Part shown: in pieces, positions 15,143 to 23,811 of the stretch
How positions within the stretch are numbered: the stretch's first letter is position 1
Layout of the letters: each line of letters starts with the position of its first letter
Assembly (NCBI GenBank): GCA_020024515.1
Contig: JAHHTR010000007.1
Coordinates: 1 to 37,685, forward strand
Direction of reading: 5' to 3'
DNA length: 37,685 nucleotides
Source of the DNA: Angelakisella sp.
GTDB lineage: Bacteria > Bacillota > Clostridia > Oscillospirales > Ruminococcaceae
The notes under the pieces: model-generated
What the model saw: only the letters and a program-made list of their open reading frames with translations
What the model was told of the DNA's origin: nothing
The model's database searches: none
Made by a program: the position numbers and the translations under genes

Positions 15143-15709
15143 TTATATTTCCCACAAATCAACCTTTGTTGTGGATACCGCACTTGCTCCCGAAGCAAAT
15201 GCGTCCAATACATCTTTTTTGTCTGTAAGCAGTCCTCCCGCAACAATAGGCACTGATGTATGCTTACTGATATTATCAATAACTTTTGTTATCGTTCCCG
15301 GTAATATTTCCAAAAAATCAGGTTTAAATGTATCCAGTTGTTTCTTTATATTTGCAAAAGAAATTGAATCAAATATAAATGCACGTTGTCCTGTTATCAG
15401 ACCAAGTTCCATACCTCTTTTCAAAAGTATACTCTTTGTGCTCATTATACCATCGGCAACAGTATTGTTTTTTATATAATCAACCGATATTTCTTTTGAA
15501 TTTAAACCTACAATAAAATCCATGTGCACAATAACAGTCTTTTCTGTATCTTTTATCATCTTCACAATTTCTGAAATATTGCATATATTACCATATAACA
15601 GAAAAACTGTTTTTGCCTGACTTTTTAATACAGCTTTTAGCCCTTCATCATCTTTTATTGCTGCAATAACAGGTGATATTTCAAATAAATCAATAATATT
15701 TTTGTTCAT
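15143..15709 (-). CDS. glpP: Glycerol-3-phosphate responsive antiterminator GlpP
   Basis: A 188-residue RNA-binding antiterminator with a TIM-barrel-like fold. By family knowledge, glycerol 3-phosphate lets GlpP bind the leader RNA of glp genes and suppress termination. Family landmarks are FEISPVIAAIKDDEGL (about 9-24), VIVHMDFIVGLNSKEISVDYI (about 59-79, given as landmark), DGIMSTKSILLKRG, DFLEILPGTITKVI and VPIVAGGLLTDKKDV, the latter two being the phosphate-binding-like loops. GGAAGG precedes the ATG. It has its own promoter and lies directly upstream of the glpA leader terminator, its most likely target. A consensus antisense promoter sits just past its stop. Confidence 0.93.
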   Translation of the reverse strand: MNKNIIDLFEISPVIAAIKDDEGLKAVLKSQAKTVFLLYGNICNISEIVKMIKDTEKTVIVHMDFIVGLNSKEISVDYIKNNTVADGIMSTKSILLKRGMELGLITGQRAFIFDSISFANIKKQLDTFKPDFLEILPGTITKVIDNISKHTSVPIVAGGLLTDKKDVLDAFASGASAVSTTKVDLWEI

Positions 15710-15759
15710 TAAATAAACCTTCCATAAATAAGAATTTTTATATTAAAATTAACATTATA

Positions 15760-15788
15760 ATTATATATTATGTTAATTAATTATTCAA
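15760..15788 (-). promoter_or_regulatory. Sigma-A promoter of glpP
   Basis: On the minus strand TTGAAT (15788-15783), a 17-bp spacer and TATAAT (15765-15760). The predicted leader is about 45 nt to the ATG at 15709. Regulator expression is therefore separate from the switched glpA promoter. Confidence 0.7.
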
Positions 15789-15833
15789 CAGTTATTTATA
15801 TTTATAAAATTTTGCAATGAGGTGATAGAAAAA

Positions 15834-16514
15834 ATGTTAAAAATAAGAGAACTGACAACAGAAGCAATCATAACAAGACTACTTGTAGCTACTATACTGG
15901 GTGGTATACTTGGTATGGAAAGAGGTCTCAAAAATCGTCCAGCAGGTTTTCGTACATATATACTTGTATGTCTGGGCGCATGTATGGTAATGATGACAAA
16001 TCAATATATCTATCAAGTGTTCAATGCAGGAGACCCTGTACGTATGGGTGCTCAGGTTGTCAGCGGTATAGGTTTTTTGGGTGCAGGAACAATCATTGTA
16101 ACACATCACAGACAGATAAAGGGTCTGACAACAGCCGCCGGACTATGGGCATCAGCCTGTATGGGGCTTGCCATTGGTGTGGGATTTTATGAAGTTGCTG
16201 TGTTTGGCTGTATTTTTATGCTTATATCATTTACACTTTTACATAGACTCGACAGCTTTATGCGTAACCGTTCAAGAATGATGGACGTATATATAGAAAT
16301 AAAAAAAGACTATCCCATAAAAGACTTTATAAAATATTTGAATGAACGAAAAATAGATATAAATATCATACAAATGGAGCGAGATGTCGCTATTGAAAGC
16401 AGTGCATCGGCACTTGTAATAACGCTGTTCAGCCAGAAAAAAATTTCAAAACATTCAGACATAATATCCACACTAAAAGAATGTGACGGTGTAAAATATT
16501 TTGAAATACTATAA
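15834..16514 (+). CDS. MgtC/SapB family membrane protein
   Basis: A 226-residue MgtC-family protein. The N-terminal membrane domain has four to five helices with the conserved GGILGMERGLKNRPAGFRT (about 22-40), GAQVVSGIGFLGAGTII (about 73-89) and IKGLTTAAGLWASACMGLAIG (about 96-116). The C-terminal about 85 residues are soluble and ACT-like. MgtC proteins are tied to growth in low Mg2+ and to membrane ATPase modulation in pathogens; the role in commensal Clostridia is not settled. The ATG at 15834 is used because the GTG 12 bases earlier lies inside the Shine-Dalgarno GAGGTGA. A strong terminator follows. No M-box-like leader is recognisable in the short gap to glpP. Confidence 0.88.
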   Translation: MLKIRELTTEAIITRLLVATILGGILGMERGLKNRPAGFRTYILVCLGACMVMMTNQYIYQVFNAGDPVRMGAQVVSGIGFLGAGTIIVTHHRQIKGLTTAAGLWASACMGLAIGVGFYEVAVFGCIFMLISFTLLHRLDSFMRNRSRMMDVYIEIKKDYPIKDFIKYLNERKIDINIIQMERDVAIESSASALVITLFSQKKISKHSDIISTLKECDGVKYFEIL

Positions 16515-16523
16515 AAACAAATT

Positions 16524-16569
16524 AAAAATACTCAGACTTTCTCTTATTTTGAAAATCTGAGTATTTTTT
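16524..16569. terminator. Terminator between convergent mgtC-like gene and malG
   Basis: An 18-bp stem with one mismatch (16524-16541 with 16551-16568), flanked by A and T runs on both sides, so it is suited to both strands. Confidence 0.85.
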
Positions 16570-16601
16570 GTGTATAGTATATAAATATGAATTTTGTTAA
16601 A

Positions 16602-17477
16602 TTAACCTTTTACAGCACCGCCAACACTTTCAACATAGTATTTTTGTGTCAACATAAACAGTAATGCTATCGGAATAGAAATAATCACACAACCTGCATA
16701 GAACGATGTATAATATCTTTGTATATATTCCATTTCAAGCATTTGCCATAGACCAATAGCGATTGTATATGCATCTTTATCGTTACCAAGTATAACTTTT
16801 GCAAAAATGTAATCAACCCACGGTCCCATAAATGCTGTAAGAAGTGTATAAACTATCATTGGTTTTGAAAGTGGCAAAGTAATTTTTGTAAATACGTCCC
16901 ACTTTGTAGCACCATCAATAAATGCCGCTTCATCTATCGCACGTGGTATTGTATCAAAAAAACCTTTTACTATATAGAAACCAAGTCCTGCACCACCTGA
17001 ATAAACTATTACAAGTGCTACATGTTTTAATGTAGCTGTTTCAAGCAGTCCTATACCTTTTAGGATATAGTATATAGCTATCATTGACATAAACCCTGGG
17101 AACATACCCAAGATAAGTGCTATATTCATAAATTTCTTACGCATTTTGAAGCGAAGTCTTGACATAACATAGGATACACAAAGCACAAAAAATGTTGCCA
17201 CAAGACAGCTGCAACAAGCTATGACAAAAGTATTCATAAACCAACGCGGAAAGTTAATCATACTCTTATCCGTAAACAGTCTTTGATAGTTTGCCAAAGT
17301 AAATTCTTTTGGGATAATATAACTTACGTATGAACCAGGTTCTGCTCTCAGTGATGTCAAAATAACAAACACTATGGGTAAAACCCATATAATACTGAGT
17401 ATAGCAAGAATTACGTGTACAAGTACGTTTGTGACAGTCTTTTTCGTTTTCATGGAAGTCGTTTTATTTATACTCAT
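16602..17477 (-). CDS. malG: Maltodextrin ABC transporter permease MalG
   Basis: Inner-membrane permease of 291 residues with six hydrophobic segments. The cytoplasmic EAA loop IDEAAFIDGATKWDVFTKIT (about 185-204) is where an MalK/MsmX-type ATPase docks. The C-terminus ends YYVESVGGAVKG, and VGGAVKG is the common MalG ending. It overlaps the malF stop by one base (TAATG), indicating coupled translation and a MalF-MalG heterodimer. The sugar is inferred to be maltose or maltodextrin from the similarity of all three subunits and the neighbouring debranching enzyme. A terminator facing the mgtC-like gene closes the operon. Confidence 0.92.
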   Translation of the reverse strand: MSINKTTSMKTKKTVTNVLVHVILAILSIIWVLPIVFVILTSLRAEPGSYVSYIIPKEFTLANYQRLFTDKSMINFPRWFMNTFVIACCSCLVATFFVLCVSYVMSRLRFKMRKKFMNIALILGMFPGFMSMIAIYYILKGIGLLETATLKHVALVIVYSGGAGLGFYIVKGFFDTIPRAIDEAAFIDGATKWDVFTKITLPLSKPMIVYTLLTAFMGPWVDYIFAKVILGNDKDAYTIAIGLWQMLEMEYIQRYYTSFYAGCVIISIPIALLFMLTQKYYVESVGGAVKG

Positions 17478-18865
17478 TATTGGAACGCCTCCTCGTTTTT
17501 GTATGCTGCTGTACGACGATATGCAATCAAGCTGAATACAGCAGAAATAATAAAGATCATAATACCTATAACAGAACCCATCTTATAGTCTTTTTCTGTC
17601 ATAGTTAATTTGTATAGCCATGTAACAAGCAAGTCTGTTTCACCTGCAAAGTAATAGTCAAGTTTTACAGGACCACCGCCGGTCAATAGGAAAATAACGT
17701 TAAAGTTATTAATGTTACCGATAAATGTTGTTATTAGATAAGGACCTGTAACAAATAGCATATATGGTAGTGTTATACGGAAGAATTTAACAATAGGACT
17801 GGCACCCTCAACATCTGCCGCCTCATACAAATCATTTGGTATATTTTGCAAAATACCTGTGTGGTTTAACATAGTAAACGGTACACCTATCCATATATTA
17901 ACAAGTATTACCATTACTTTTGCAAGTGTACCATCTGACCAAAATGGTACGGAATAGTTATGGCTGATAACACCAAGTTCACGTAAAAGTACGTTCATAG
18001 GACCACTTTCACTAAATATTGTTCTCATTGTAAGAAGTGATACAAAGGCAGGAATAGCTATTGACAGCGCAAAGTTAAATCTCCAAAATCCTTTCCATTT
18101 TGTATCTTTTCTGTTAATTACAAGGGCAAGTATCATACCAAGGAAGTAGTTTGTAAATGTAGCAAAGAATGCCCAAACAAGTGTCCAACCAAGTATAGGG
18201 AAGAATGTTTTACCGATATTTCCCGCACCGGAACCCATATTGAAAATATTTTTGAAGTTTTCAAAGCCAACCCAATCAAATAGCTTTCCGGGTGGTAGAT
18301 GATGTTTATCGTAGTTAGTAAACGCAATAAATATCATAAATACAAGTGGTACTATTGTAAACATAACAATACCGAGTGTTGGCAAAGTCAGCAGTGAAAC
18401 ATGAACTTTGTCATCTTTTAATGAAAATAAATCTTGTCTGAAAGTAGCTGGCTTTTTGCCAAGTTTTACTTCATATTCTACAAAATACGCGCTTTTAACA
18501 GATGCTATCATAAATAGTATGAACACAAGTGTAATAAACATAGTTATAACACCATAAAGTAAACATAGCATCGAGTTATCACCCAATACATATTCGTATA
18601 TACCAAGTTTTTCATTGAAAACTTCTGCCTGTTGCTTTGTTCCCAATGAAATAAAATTCACAATTGAATTTGCACCAAATACTACCATATAATAAATATA
18701 CAGTATTTCAGTAACCAAAAAACACAAACCTTTTGCTATTTGCTTGTGGCAAAAATTACCCAAACCAAAAATAAGAGCAGAAAGACGAGTGATATTGCTG
18801 CCGTAAAGAAGAGCTGTACCAATACTGTAATCTTTTAAAGGAGCCTGTGGTTGTTTTTTAAACAT
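17477..18865 (-). CDS. malF: Maltodextrin ABC transporter permease MalF, N-terminally extended
   Basis: A 462-residue permease, well above the roughly 290-300 of ordinary sugar permeases. The first about 170 residues add at least three hydrophobic segments (around 25-45, 45-65, 100-125) and a KPATFRQDLFSLKDDK linker before the usual core. The core has six segments and the EAA loop YEAADVEGASPIVKFFRITL (about 349-368). An N-terminal extension is known for MalF proteins. A roughly 240-bp gap with an attenuating hairpin separates it from malE, which would allow more binding protein than permease to be made. Confidence 0.92.
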   Translation of the reverse strand: MFKKQPQAPLKDYSIGTALLYGSNITRLSALIFGLGNFCHKQIAKGLCFLVTEILYIYYMVVFGANSIVNFISLGTKQQAEVFNEKLGIYEYVLGDNSMLCLLYGVITMFITLVFILFMIASVKSAYFVEYEVKLGKKPATFRQDLFSLKDDKVHVSLLTLPTLGIVMFTIVPLVFMIFIAFTNYDKHHLPPGKLFDWVGFENFKNIFNMGSGAGNIGKTFFPILGWTLVWAFFATFTNYFLGMILALVINRKDTKWKGFWRFNFALSIAIPAFVSLLTMRTIFSESGPMNVLLRELGVISHNYSVPFWSDGTLAKVMVILVNIWIGVPFTMLNHTGILQNIPNDLYEAADVEGASPIVKFFRITLPYMLFVTGPYLITTFIGNINNFNVIFLLTGGGPVKLDYYFAGETDLLVTWLYKLTMTEKDYKMGSVIGIMIFIISAVFSLIAYRRTAAYKNEEAFQ

Positions 18866-19014
18866 ATTTATTCCTCCTTATAATAAATATTAACGAAAGC
18901 AATATCTATATTTTATTAATAGTTTTATATTAATAAATACAAGTCATATTGCGAACTTCTATTTATTAATAAACATTATTAAATATCAAAATAAACTATT
19001 GCTTATTTAGAAAA

Positions 19015-19058
19015 TATGGAGAAATACGAAATATATATTTAAATCGTACTTCTCCATA
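19015..19058 (-). terminator. Intercistronic hairpin between malE and malF
   Basis: Arms 19015-19029 and 19044-19058 form a 15-bp stem with one mismatch and a 14-nt loop, beginning 46 bp past the malE stop. Only TTTT follows on the minus strand, so it is likely a partial terminator or an mRNA-stabilising end. Confidence 0.65.
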
Positions 19059-19104
19059 TAAATAGGATTGATATAAGTTACAAAATTAATAAACTAATAA
19101 AATA

Positions 19105-20388
19105 TTATTCAACTGCCATTTTAGATACAAATAGATCCAATTTAGCTTGTGCGTTTTCTTTTGTTAGTTGGCCACTCTTCATTTCAGCTGTTAAACCACC
19201 TGCTGCGTCCCAATATTTTGAACCAAACTCTGCTGCTAGTGGTTGTGTTACAGATGCAACTTCTGCTTCTTTAACGATAACTGTTGCAATTGGATCTTTT
19301 AGAACTGCTTCTGATTTACCTGCATTTATATTTGTAGGAACTTGGTTTGACTCCTCAAAACGTTTAATTTGCATTTCTTCGCTACCAAGGAATGCCGCAA
19401 ATTGAATTGCAACAGGCAGAGCTTTTGAATGTGAATTTACACCGATAGCTTTTGAGCCGTAGAAACCTTTAAGTTGTTTGTCTTCACCGTTAATATTAAA
19501 TGTTGGCAATATACCAATACCTAGGTTGTCGCCCAAAGCTTTTTTGTAGATATCGTAATTCCAAGCACCGTCAAACCATACGCCTAGTTTGTGGTTAGCT
19601 ATTTTTTCAGGAACTGATATACCGTTATCAAATGCACATTTCTTGTTGTTTTTTAGGTCAAGTAGGTAATTTGTTACTGCAAGACCTGTTGCGTTGTTCC
19701 AGTCAGCACCTTTTGCGAAATCTGCCTGTGAATCACCGTAAATTGTGTTGCCTGCACCATAGTACCAAGCGCCTAGTTTCCAACCGCCTGCTGACTCAAA
19801 GAAGAAGTTTATAACATCATCTGCTGTTTCTTTTTTCATTATGCCTTCTATTGATTTAACATCTTCATCTGACATAAGAGTTTTGTCATAGTACATAAAG
19901 AATGTGTTGTGTGTAAATGGTATACCATACACTGCACCATCAGCAGGATTTGTAACTGTACCTACAACAGCTTCTGACATTGTATTTTTTACCATTTCCA
20001 ATGTAGAACCGCCAAGTTTTGCAAGCGCACCTGCATTTACAAGCTCAACCATTTGGTCATTTGCAAAGAAAAATACGTCTGCTGCGTTATCAACGTCTTT
20101 CATAACTTCGTCTTTTGCTTTATCTTCACCAACTACTTCAAATGTCCAGTTGATTTTGTATTCAGGGTGAGCTGCTGCAAAAGCCTCTGCCATTGATTCT
20201 ATTGTTTTGTTTGTTCTTTGATTTTCAGGAGTCCATACTTTCAGTGAAACTTCTTGTACAGATGCTCCATCTGTATTGCTTGTAGAATTACTTGTTGAAG
20301 TGCCTGTTTCTGTTTTTGAACCACAGCCTGACATAATACCTGTTATCATAGCTGTTGCCATCAAAGCGGCTAAAACTCTTTTTTTCAT
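19105..20388 (-). CDS. malE: Maltodextrin-binding lipoprotein MalE
   Basis: Extracellular solute-binding protein of 427 residues anchored as a lipoprotein. A signal peptide MKKRVLAALMATAMITGIMSG precedes the lipidated Cys22. Then comes a Ser/Thr/Asn linker and the cluster 1 binding-protein fold: LKVWTPENQR near the start, AADVFFFANDQMVELVNAGAL, VYGIPFTHNTFFMYYDKTLM, and LGVWFDGAWN, resembling the sugar-stacking aromatic sites of maltose-binding proteins. AAGGGAG precedes the ATG. It is the first gene of the operon and is divergent from a LacI-family regulator. Confidence 0.92.
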   Translation of the reverse strand: MKKRVLAALMATAMITGIMSGCGSKTETGTSTSNSTSNTDGASVQEVSLKVWTPENQRTNKTIESMAEAFAAAHPEYKINWTFEVVGEDKAKDEVMKDVDNAADVFFFANDQMVELVNAGALAKLGGSTLEMVKNTMSEAVVGTVTNPADGAVYGIPFTHNTFFMYYDKTLMSDEDVKSIEGIMKKETADDVINFFFESAGGWKLGAWYYGAGNTIYGDSQADFAKGADWNNATGLAVTNYLLDLKNNKKCAFDNGISVPEKIANHKLGVWFDGAWNYDIYKKALGDNLGIGILPTFNINGEDKQLKGFYGSKAIGVNSHSKALPVAIQFAAFLGSEEMQIKRFEESNQVPTNINAGKSEAVLKDPIATVIVKEAEVASVTQPLAAEFGSKYWDAAGGLTAEMKSGQLTKENAQAKLDLFVSKMAVE

Positions 20389-20513
20389 TTTTTTCTCCCT
20401 TTCCGAGTAATGATTAATAAATTAAGTACAAAATATCAAAAGTTTACATTATTTATATTTGACAATTATTTACAAATATAATCTTTTTTCGTAAACTTTC
20501 GTTGACACCTATA

Positions 20514-20542
20514 ATTTAACACTTTTACATAGTGTTTGTCAA
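20514..20542 (-). promoter_or_regulatory. Candidate promoter of malEFG
   Basis: On the minus strand TTGACA (20542-20537), 17 bp, TTAAAT (20519-20514). The predicted leader is about 120 nt. The 363-bp divergent region 20389-20751 also has a near-palindrome CGTAAACTTTCG (around 20491-20502) just downstream of the start, a plausible but imperfect LacI-family site. The lacI-type gene has a TATTAT at 20687-20692 with a poor -35. Confidence 0.55.
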
Positions 20543-20751
20543 TAGAAAATATGTGTCGAGCTATTTTTTTTGTATATTTAACCATTTAAGTATTAATGAA
20601 TTGTTAATTATACACAAAATACTATTGAAATACTATCGAAACTAATAAATTTTTAAAAAGCACTTTTCTTTTATTTTTAAATAGTGTATTATAGTATAGA
20701 AATTTTTAATTATTTAATAAAACCTATAATTTATCGGAAGGAGCTAGAAAA

Positions 20752-21759
20752 ATGGCGACTATAAAGGACATAGCTCAACTTTTAAATATATCAACCGGAA
20801 CTGTCTCAAAAGGACTTAATGGTGGCGAAGATATCAGCGAAGATTTACGAAATAAAATTATTGACACTGCTGTCTCTTTGGGATATACTACAAAAAAAAT
20901 GAAAAACAAAGACAGTTGGACAATCTGTATATTTATAGAAAATATGGATTATAGTGCCAACAACCAGTTTGGTTATGAGCTTATTTTGGGATTTAAGCAA
21001 CTCGCTGTACGAAATGGTTTCAATGTGCAAATTGTAAGTGTTACAAATGAAATACAGCTAAATGAAAAATATGATACATATATGATGAAGCATGGGTATA
21101 AAGGGGGATTTTTTATAGGTTTTACACTGAATGACCCTTGGCTTAAAACTTTGAACAAAACAACTGTGCCAACAGTACTTCTTGATAATATTGAACCAAA
21201 CAACCATATAGTTTCTTATATCGGTACAGATAGTTATGAGGGTATGGATACAGCTGTTGAACATCTATATCACTTGGGACACCATCGAATAGCATTTTTA
21301 AACGGAGACAGTCATTCTATGATCTCCAAAAACAGAACAGATGCTTTTCAAAAGGCATGTGCAAAATTTAAACTAAAATCCAGTGAAAACTTTATACAAT
21401 ATGGTGATTACAGTATGGATTGCGCAAAAAAATTTGTAAATGACTTTATTAATGACGGTGCTACCGCAATAATGTGCGGCAGTGATATTATGGCTATGGG
21501 CGTTATTGTGGAATGTGAACATCTCGGATATAATGTACCAAACGATATCAGTGTAATAGGCTTCGATGATTTGCCCCTATCAGCACATATGACTCCTGCT
21601 CTTACCACAATTAAACAGGACAGAATTAATATGGGAAAACTCGGCTTTTCCACACTGCTTTCACTGATTAACGGTGTGCACATCAGTCAAACATTACTTC
21701 GACCTACATTTATTGTCAGAAATTCAACTACAAGCATCAATAATAAAAACTTAAATTAA
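20752..21759 (+). CDS. LacI family regulator, probable MalR
   Basis: A 335-residue one-component regulator. The helix-turn-helix and hinge region is TIKDIAQLLNISTGTVSKGL (about 3-22). The LacI hallmark here reads STGTVSKGLNG, not the usual TVSRALNG. The C-terminal periplasmic-binding-like sensor includes GVIVECEHLGYNVPNDISVI and GFDDLPLSAHMTPALTTIKQ, the standard family ending. AAGGAG precedes the ATG. It is divergent from malEFG and followed after 17 bp by the debranching enzyme, so it most likely senses maltodextrin and controls both units. The actual ligand is not shown. Confidence 0.88.
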   Translation: MATIKDIAQLLNISTGTVSKGLNGGEDISEDLRNKIIDTAVSLGYTTKKMKNKDSWTICIFIENMDYSANNQFGYELILGFKQLAVRNGFNVQIVSVTNEIQLNEKYDTYMMKHGYKGGFFIGFTLNDPWLKTLNKTTVPTVLLDNIEPNNHIVSYIGTDSYEGMDTAVEHLYHLGHHRIAFLNGDSHSMISKNRTDAFQKACAKFKLKSSENFIQYGDYSMDCAKKFVNDFINDGATAIMCGSDIMAMGVIVECEHLGYNVPNDISVIGFDDLPLSAHMTPALTTIKQDRINMGKLGFSTLLSLINGVHISQTLLRPTFIVRNSTTSINNKNLN

Positions 21760-21776
21760 ATAAACGGAGATAATAT

Positions 21777-23756
21777 ATGAATAATAATTTTAACCCCACT
21801 AACTTTTCAATGGGCAAAAATGAACTTTCAAGTTTTGTTGACGGAGAAAAAAAATGCTACCTACTTGCAAATGGCTTAGGTGGTTTTTCTTCCGTTACTG
21901 CTGTAAATTCTTGCGCAAGACATGACCACGCATTATTTATTTCGGCAAAAAAAACACCAAATCACCGTATACACACACTGACTAATCTTGAAGAAAATAT
22001 TACTTTTTCTAATAGTAAAGAAAAATCAAATCTATTCACTCAACAGTTTGCAACACGCACAAGTAATGTCTTCGGCGGAATTTATCTTCAAAAATTTGAA
22101 TTTAAATATTTACCTAAATGGTCATATAAAGTAAACGGATTGGAAATAGTAAAAGATATTGTTATGGTATATGGCGAAAATACACTTGCTGTTCGCTATA
22201 AAGTTTACTCTAATAATTCCGAAAAATGCAAACTGAATGTTGAACCTTTGTTTAGACTTACAAATAAAGATGAGTATCCATCAAATAACGATAAAATAAA
22301 TATAAATACTGAATATGCTGAAAATATAACAACAAATAACCGTTGTTACTATAAAACAAATGGTAATATTACAGTAAATAATATATTTTTCTACAATGAT
22401 TTATTTTTTGAATACGACTCTCGTGATGGCAGAGACTGTATCGGAAAATCATTTAAAGGTGCTACTTTCACTTTTGATATAGAAAAAAAGTATCAAGAAT
22501 TTTACATTGTATTTTCAACAGAAAATATTATCGACAGTGTAGATATAGACAATCTTTTTGATAATGAAATAGAAAGGCAAAATAAACTTATTACAATAAG
22601 TAATATCAAAAACAGTGATGCACAAGCTCTTGTTCTCGCTGCCGATAAATTTGTTACACACAGACAATCAACAAATGGCAAGACAATAATGGCTGGTTAC
22701 CCATTCTTCGGAGATTGGGGACGTGATACTATGATAGCACTGCTTGGTTGCGTAATCGCAACAGGCAGATATGACGATGCAAGAAGTATACTTCGTACAT
22801 TTAAATCTTATGCGAGAAAAGGTATGATGCCAAATGTATTTCCTGAGGGCGAAAGCGATGACCCCATGTACAATACTGTTGATGCGGCGCTGCTCTTTAT
22901 TGATACAGTTTATCAATTCTATCTTGCTACAAGTGATATTGAATTTGTAAAAGAAATGTATGACACTATGGAGAGTATTATCACTAATTATCGCAATGGT
23001 ACGGATTTCCACATAAAAATGGACCGTGACGGACTTATAACAGCAGGTGACGAACTTGAACAGCTTACATGGATGGATGTTCGTTTCGGTGATATACTGC
23101 CTACTCCACGTCATGGCAAACCTGTTGAAGTAAACGCATATTGGTACAATGCACTGCGTATTATGGATATATTTGCAACAAAACTAAATTTTGACAAAAA
23201 AGATTACTATTCACTTGCAGAAGATACAGTTAAACCAAACTTTATAAAACTATTTTGGAATGAAAAACTTGGCTGCTTACGTGATGTAATATCAAATACA
23301 AGTGCAGATAACCAAATTCGTTTAAATCAAGTGTGGGCTCTGTCAATGCCATTTACAATGATTGATAAAGAAAAGGCAAATAAAATTTTAAGTGTAATTT
23401 ATACAAAACTATACACTCCTTTTGGTCTTAGAAGTTTGTCACCTGACGACAAAGACTTCCACAAAACATACGGTGGCAGCCACTTTAACAGAGATATGGC
23501 TTATCATCAAGGAACTGTATGGGGTTTCCCTTTGGGTGCATATTATCTTGCAGTTTTGCGTTTTGCTCCAAATGGCTATGACACAGTACTTCGTCAAATA
23601 GAATATACTATAACAGCTCTTAATGAGGGTTGCTTGGGACAAATTGCCGAAATATATGACGGCGAAAATCCTTGCGAAAGTCAAGGTTGCTTTGCTCAGG
23701 CATGGAGTGTCGGAGAAATACTTCGTGTATATAAAGCACTTGAAAACACAAAATAA
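21777..23756 (+). CDS. Glycogen-debranching-type amylo-alpha-1,6-glucosidase
   Basis: A 659-residue glycoside hydrolase of the GDE_C (GH133-like) type. The N-terminal about 290 residues are a beta-rich domain beginning SSFVDGEKKCYLLANGLGGF with YLLANGLGGF and HDHALFIS landmarks. The C-terminal (alpha/alpha)6 barrel has GYPFFGDWGRDTMIAL (about 305-320), where the Asp of WGRD is a conserved acid, NVFPEGESDDPMYNTVDAAL (about 357-376) and DGLITAGDELEQLTWMDV (about 420-437). It would release alpha-1,6 branches from glycogen or imported limit dextrins. No secretion signal is present, so it is cytosolic and acts on material brought in by MalEFG. It is cotranscribed with the LacI-type regulator and has a strong terminator. 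Confidence 0.88.
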   Translation: MNNNFNPTNFSMGKNELSSFVDGEKKCYLLANGLGGFSSVTAVNSCARHDHALFISAKKTPNHRIHTLTNLEENITFSNSKEKSNLFTQQFATRTSNVFGGIYLQKFEFKYLPKWSYKVNGLEIVKDIVMVYGENTLAVRYKVYSNNSEKCKLNVEPLFRLTNKDEYPSNNDKININTEYAENITTNNRCYYKTNGNITVNNIFFYNDLFFEYDSRDGRDCIGKSFKGATFTFDIEKKYQEFYIVFSTENIIDSVDIDNLFDNEIERQNKLITISNIKNSDAQALVLAADKFVTHRQSTNGKTIMAGYPFFGDWGRDTMIALLGCVIATGRYDDARSILRTFKSYARKGMMPNVFPEGESDDPMYNTVDAALLFIDTVYQFYLATSDIEFVKEMYDTMESIITNYRNGTDFHIKMDRDGLITAGDELEQLTWMDVRFGDILPTPRHGKPVEVNAYWYNALRIMDIFATKLNFDKKDYYSLAEDTVKPNFIKLFWNEKLGCLRDVISNTSADNQIRLNQVWALSMPFTMIDKEKANKILSVIYTKLYTPFGLRSLSPDDKDFHKTYGGSHFNRDMAYHQGTVWGFPLGAYYLAVLRFAPNGYDTVLRQIEYTITALNEGCLGQIAEIYDGENPCESQGCFAQAWSVGEILRVYKALENTK

Positions 23757-23772
23757 TATAAACAAATATTTT

Positions 23773-23807
23773 CCCTAGGTCAATTAAACAACTGACCTAG
23801 GGTTTTT
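23773..23807 (+). terminator. Intrinsic terminator after the debranching enzyme gene
   Basis: A perfect 10-bp G+C-richer stem CCCTAGGTCA/TGACCTAGGG (23773-23782 with 23793-23802) is followed by TTTTT. It sits within the 55-bp gap to the convergent enolase gene. Confidence 0.9.
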
Positions 23808-23811
23808 GTCA

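Noticed and set aside
18886..19000. AT-rich inverted repeats (TTTATTAATA/TATTAATAAA) between malF and the intercistronic hairpin
   Set aside because: Made only of A and T and expected by composition; no terminator tail or conserved motif.
20389..20751. LacI-family operator or cre site between malE and the regulator gene
   Set aside because: Near-palindromes exist (CGTAAACTTTCG; repeats of ACTATCGAAA) but none is a clean inverted repeat, so none is listed as a site by itself.
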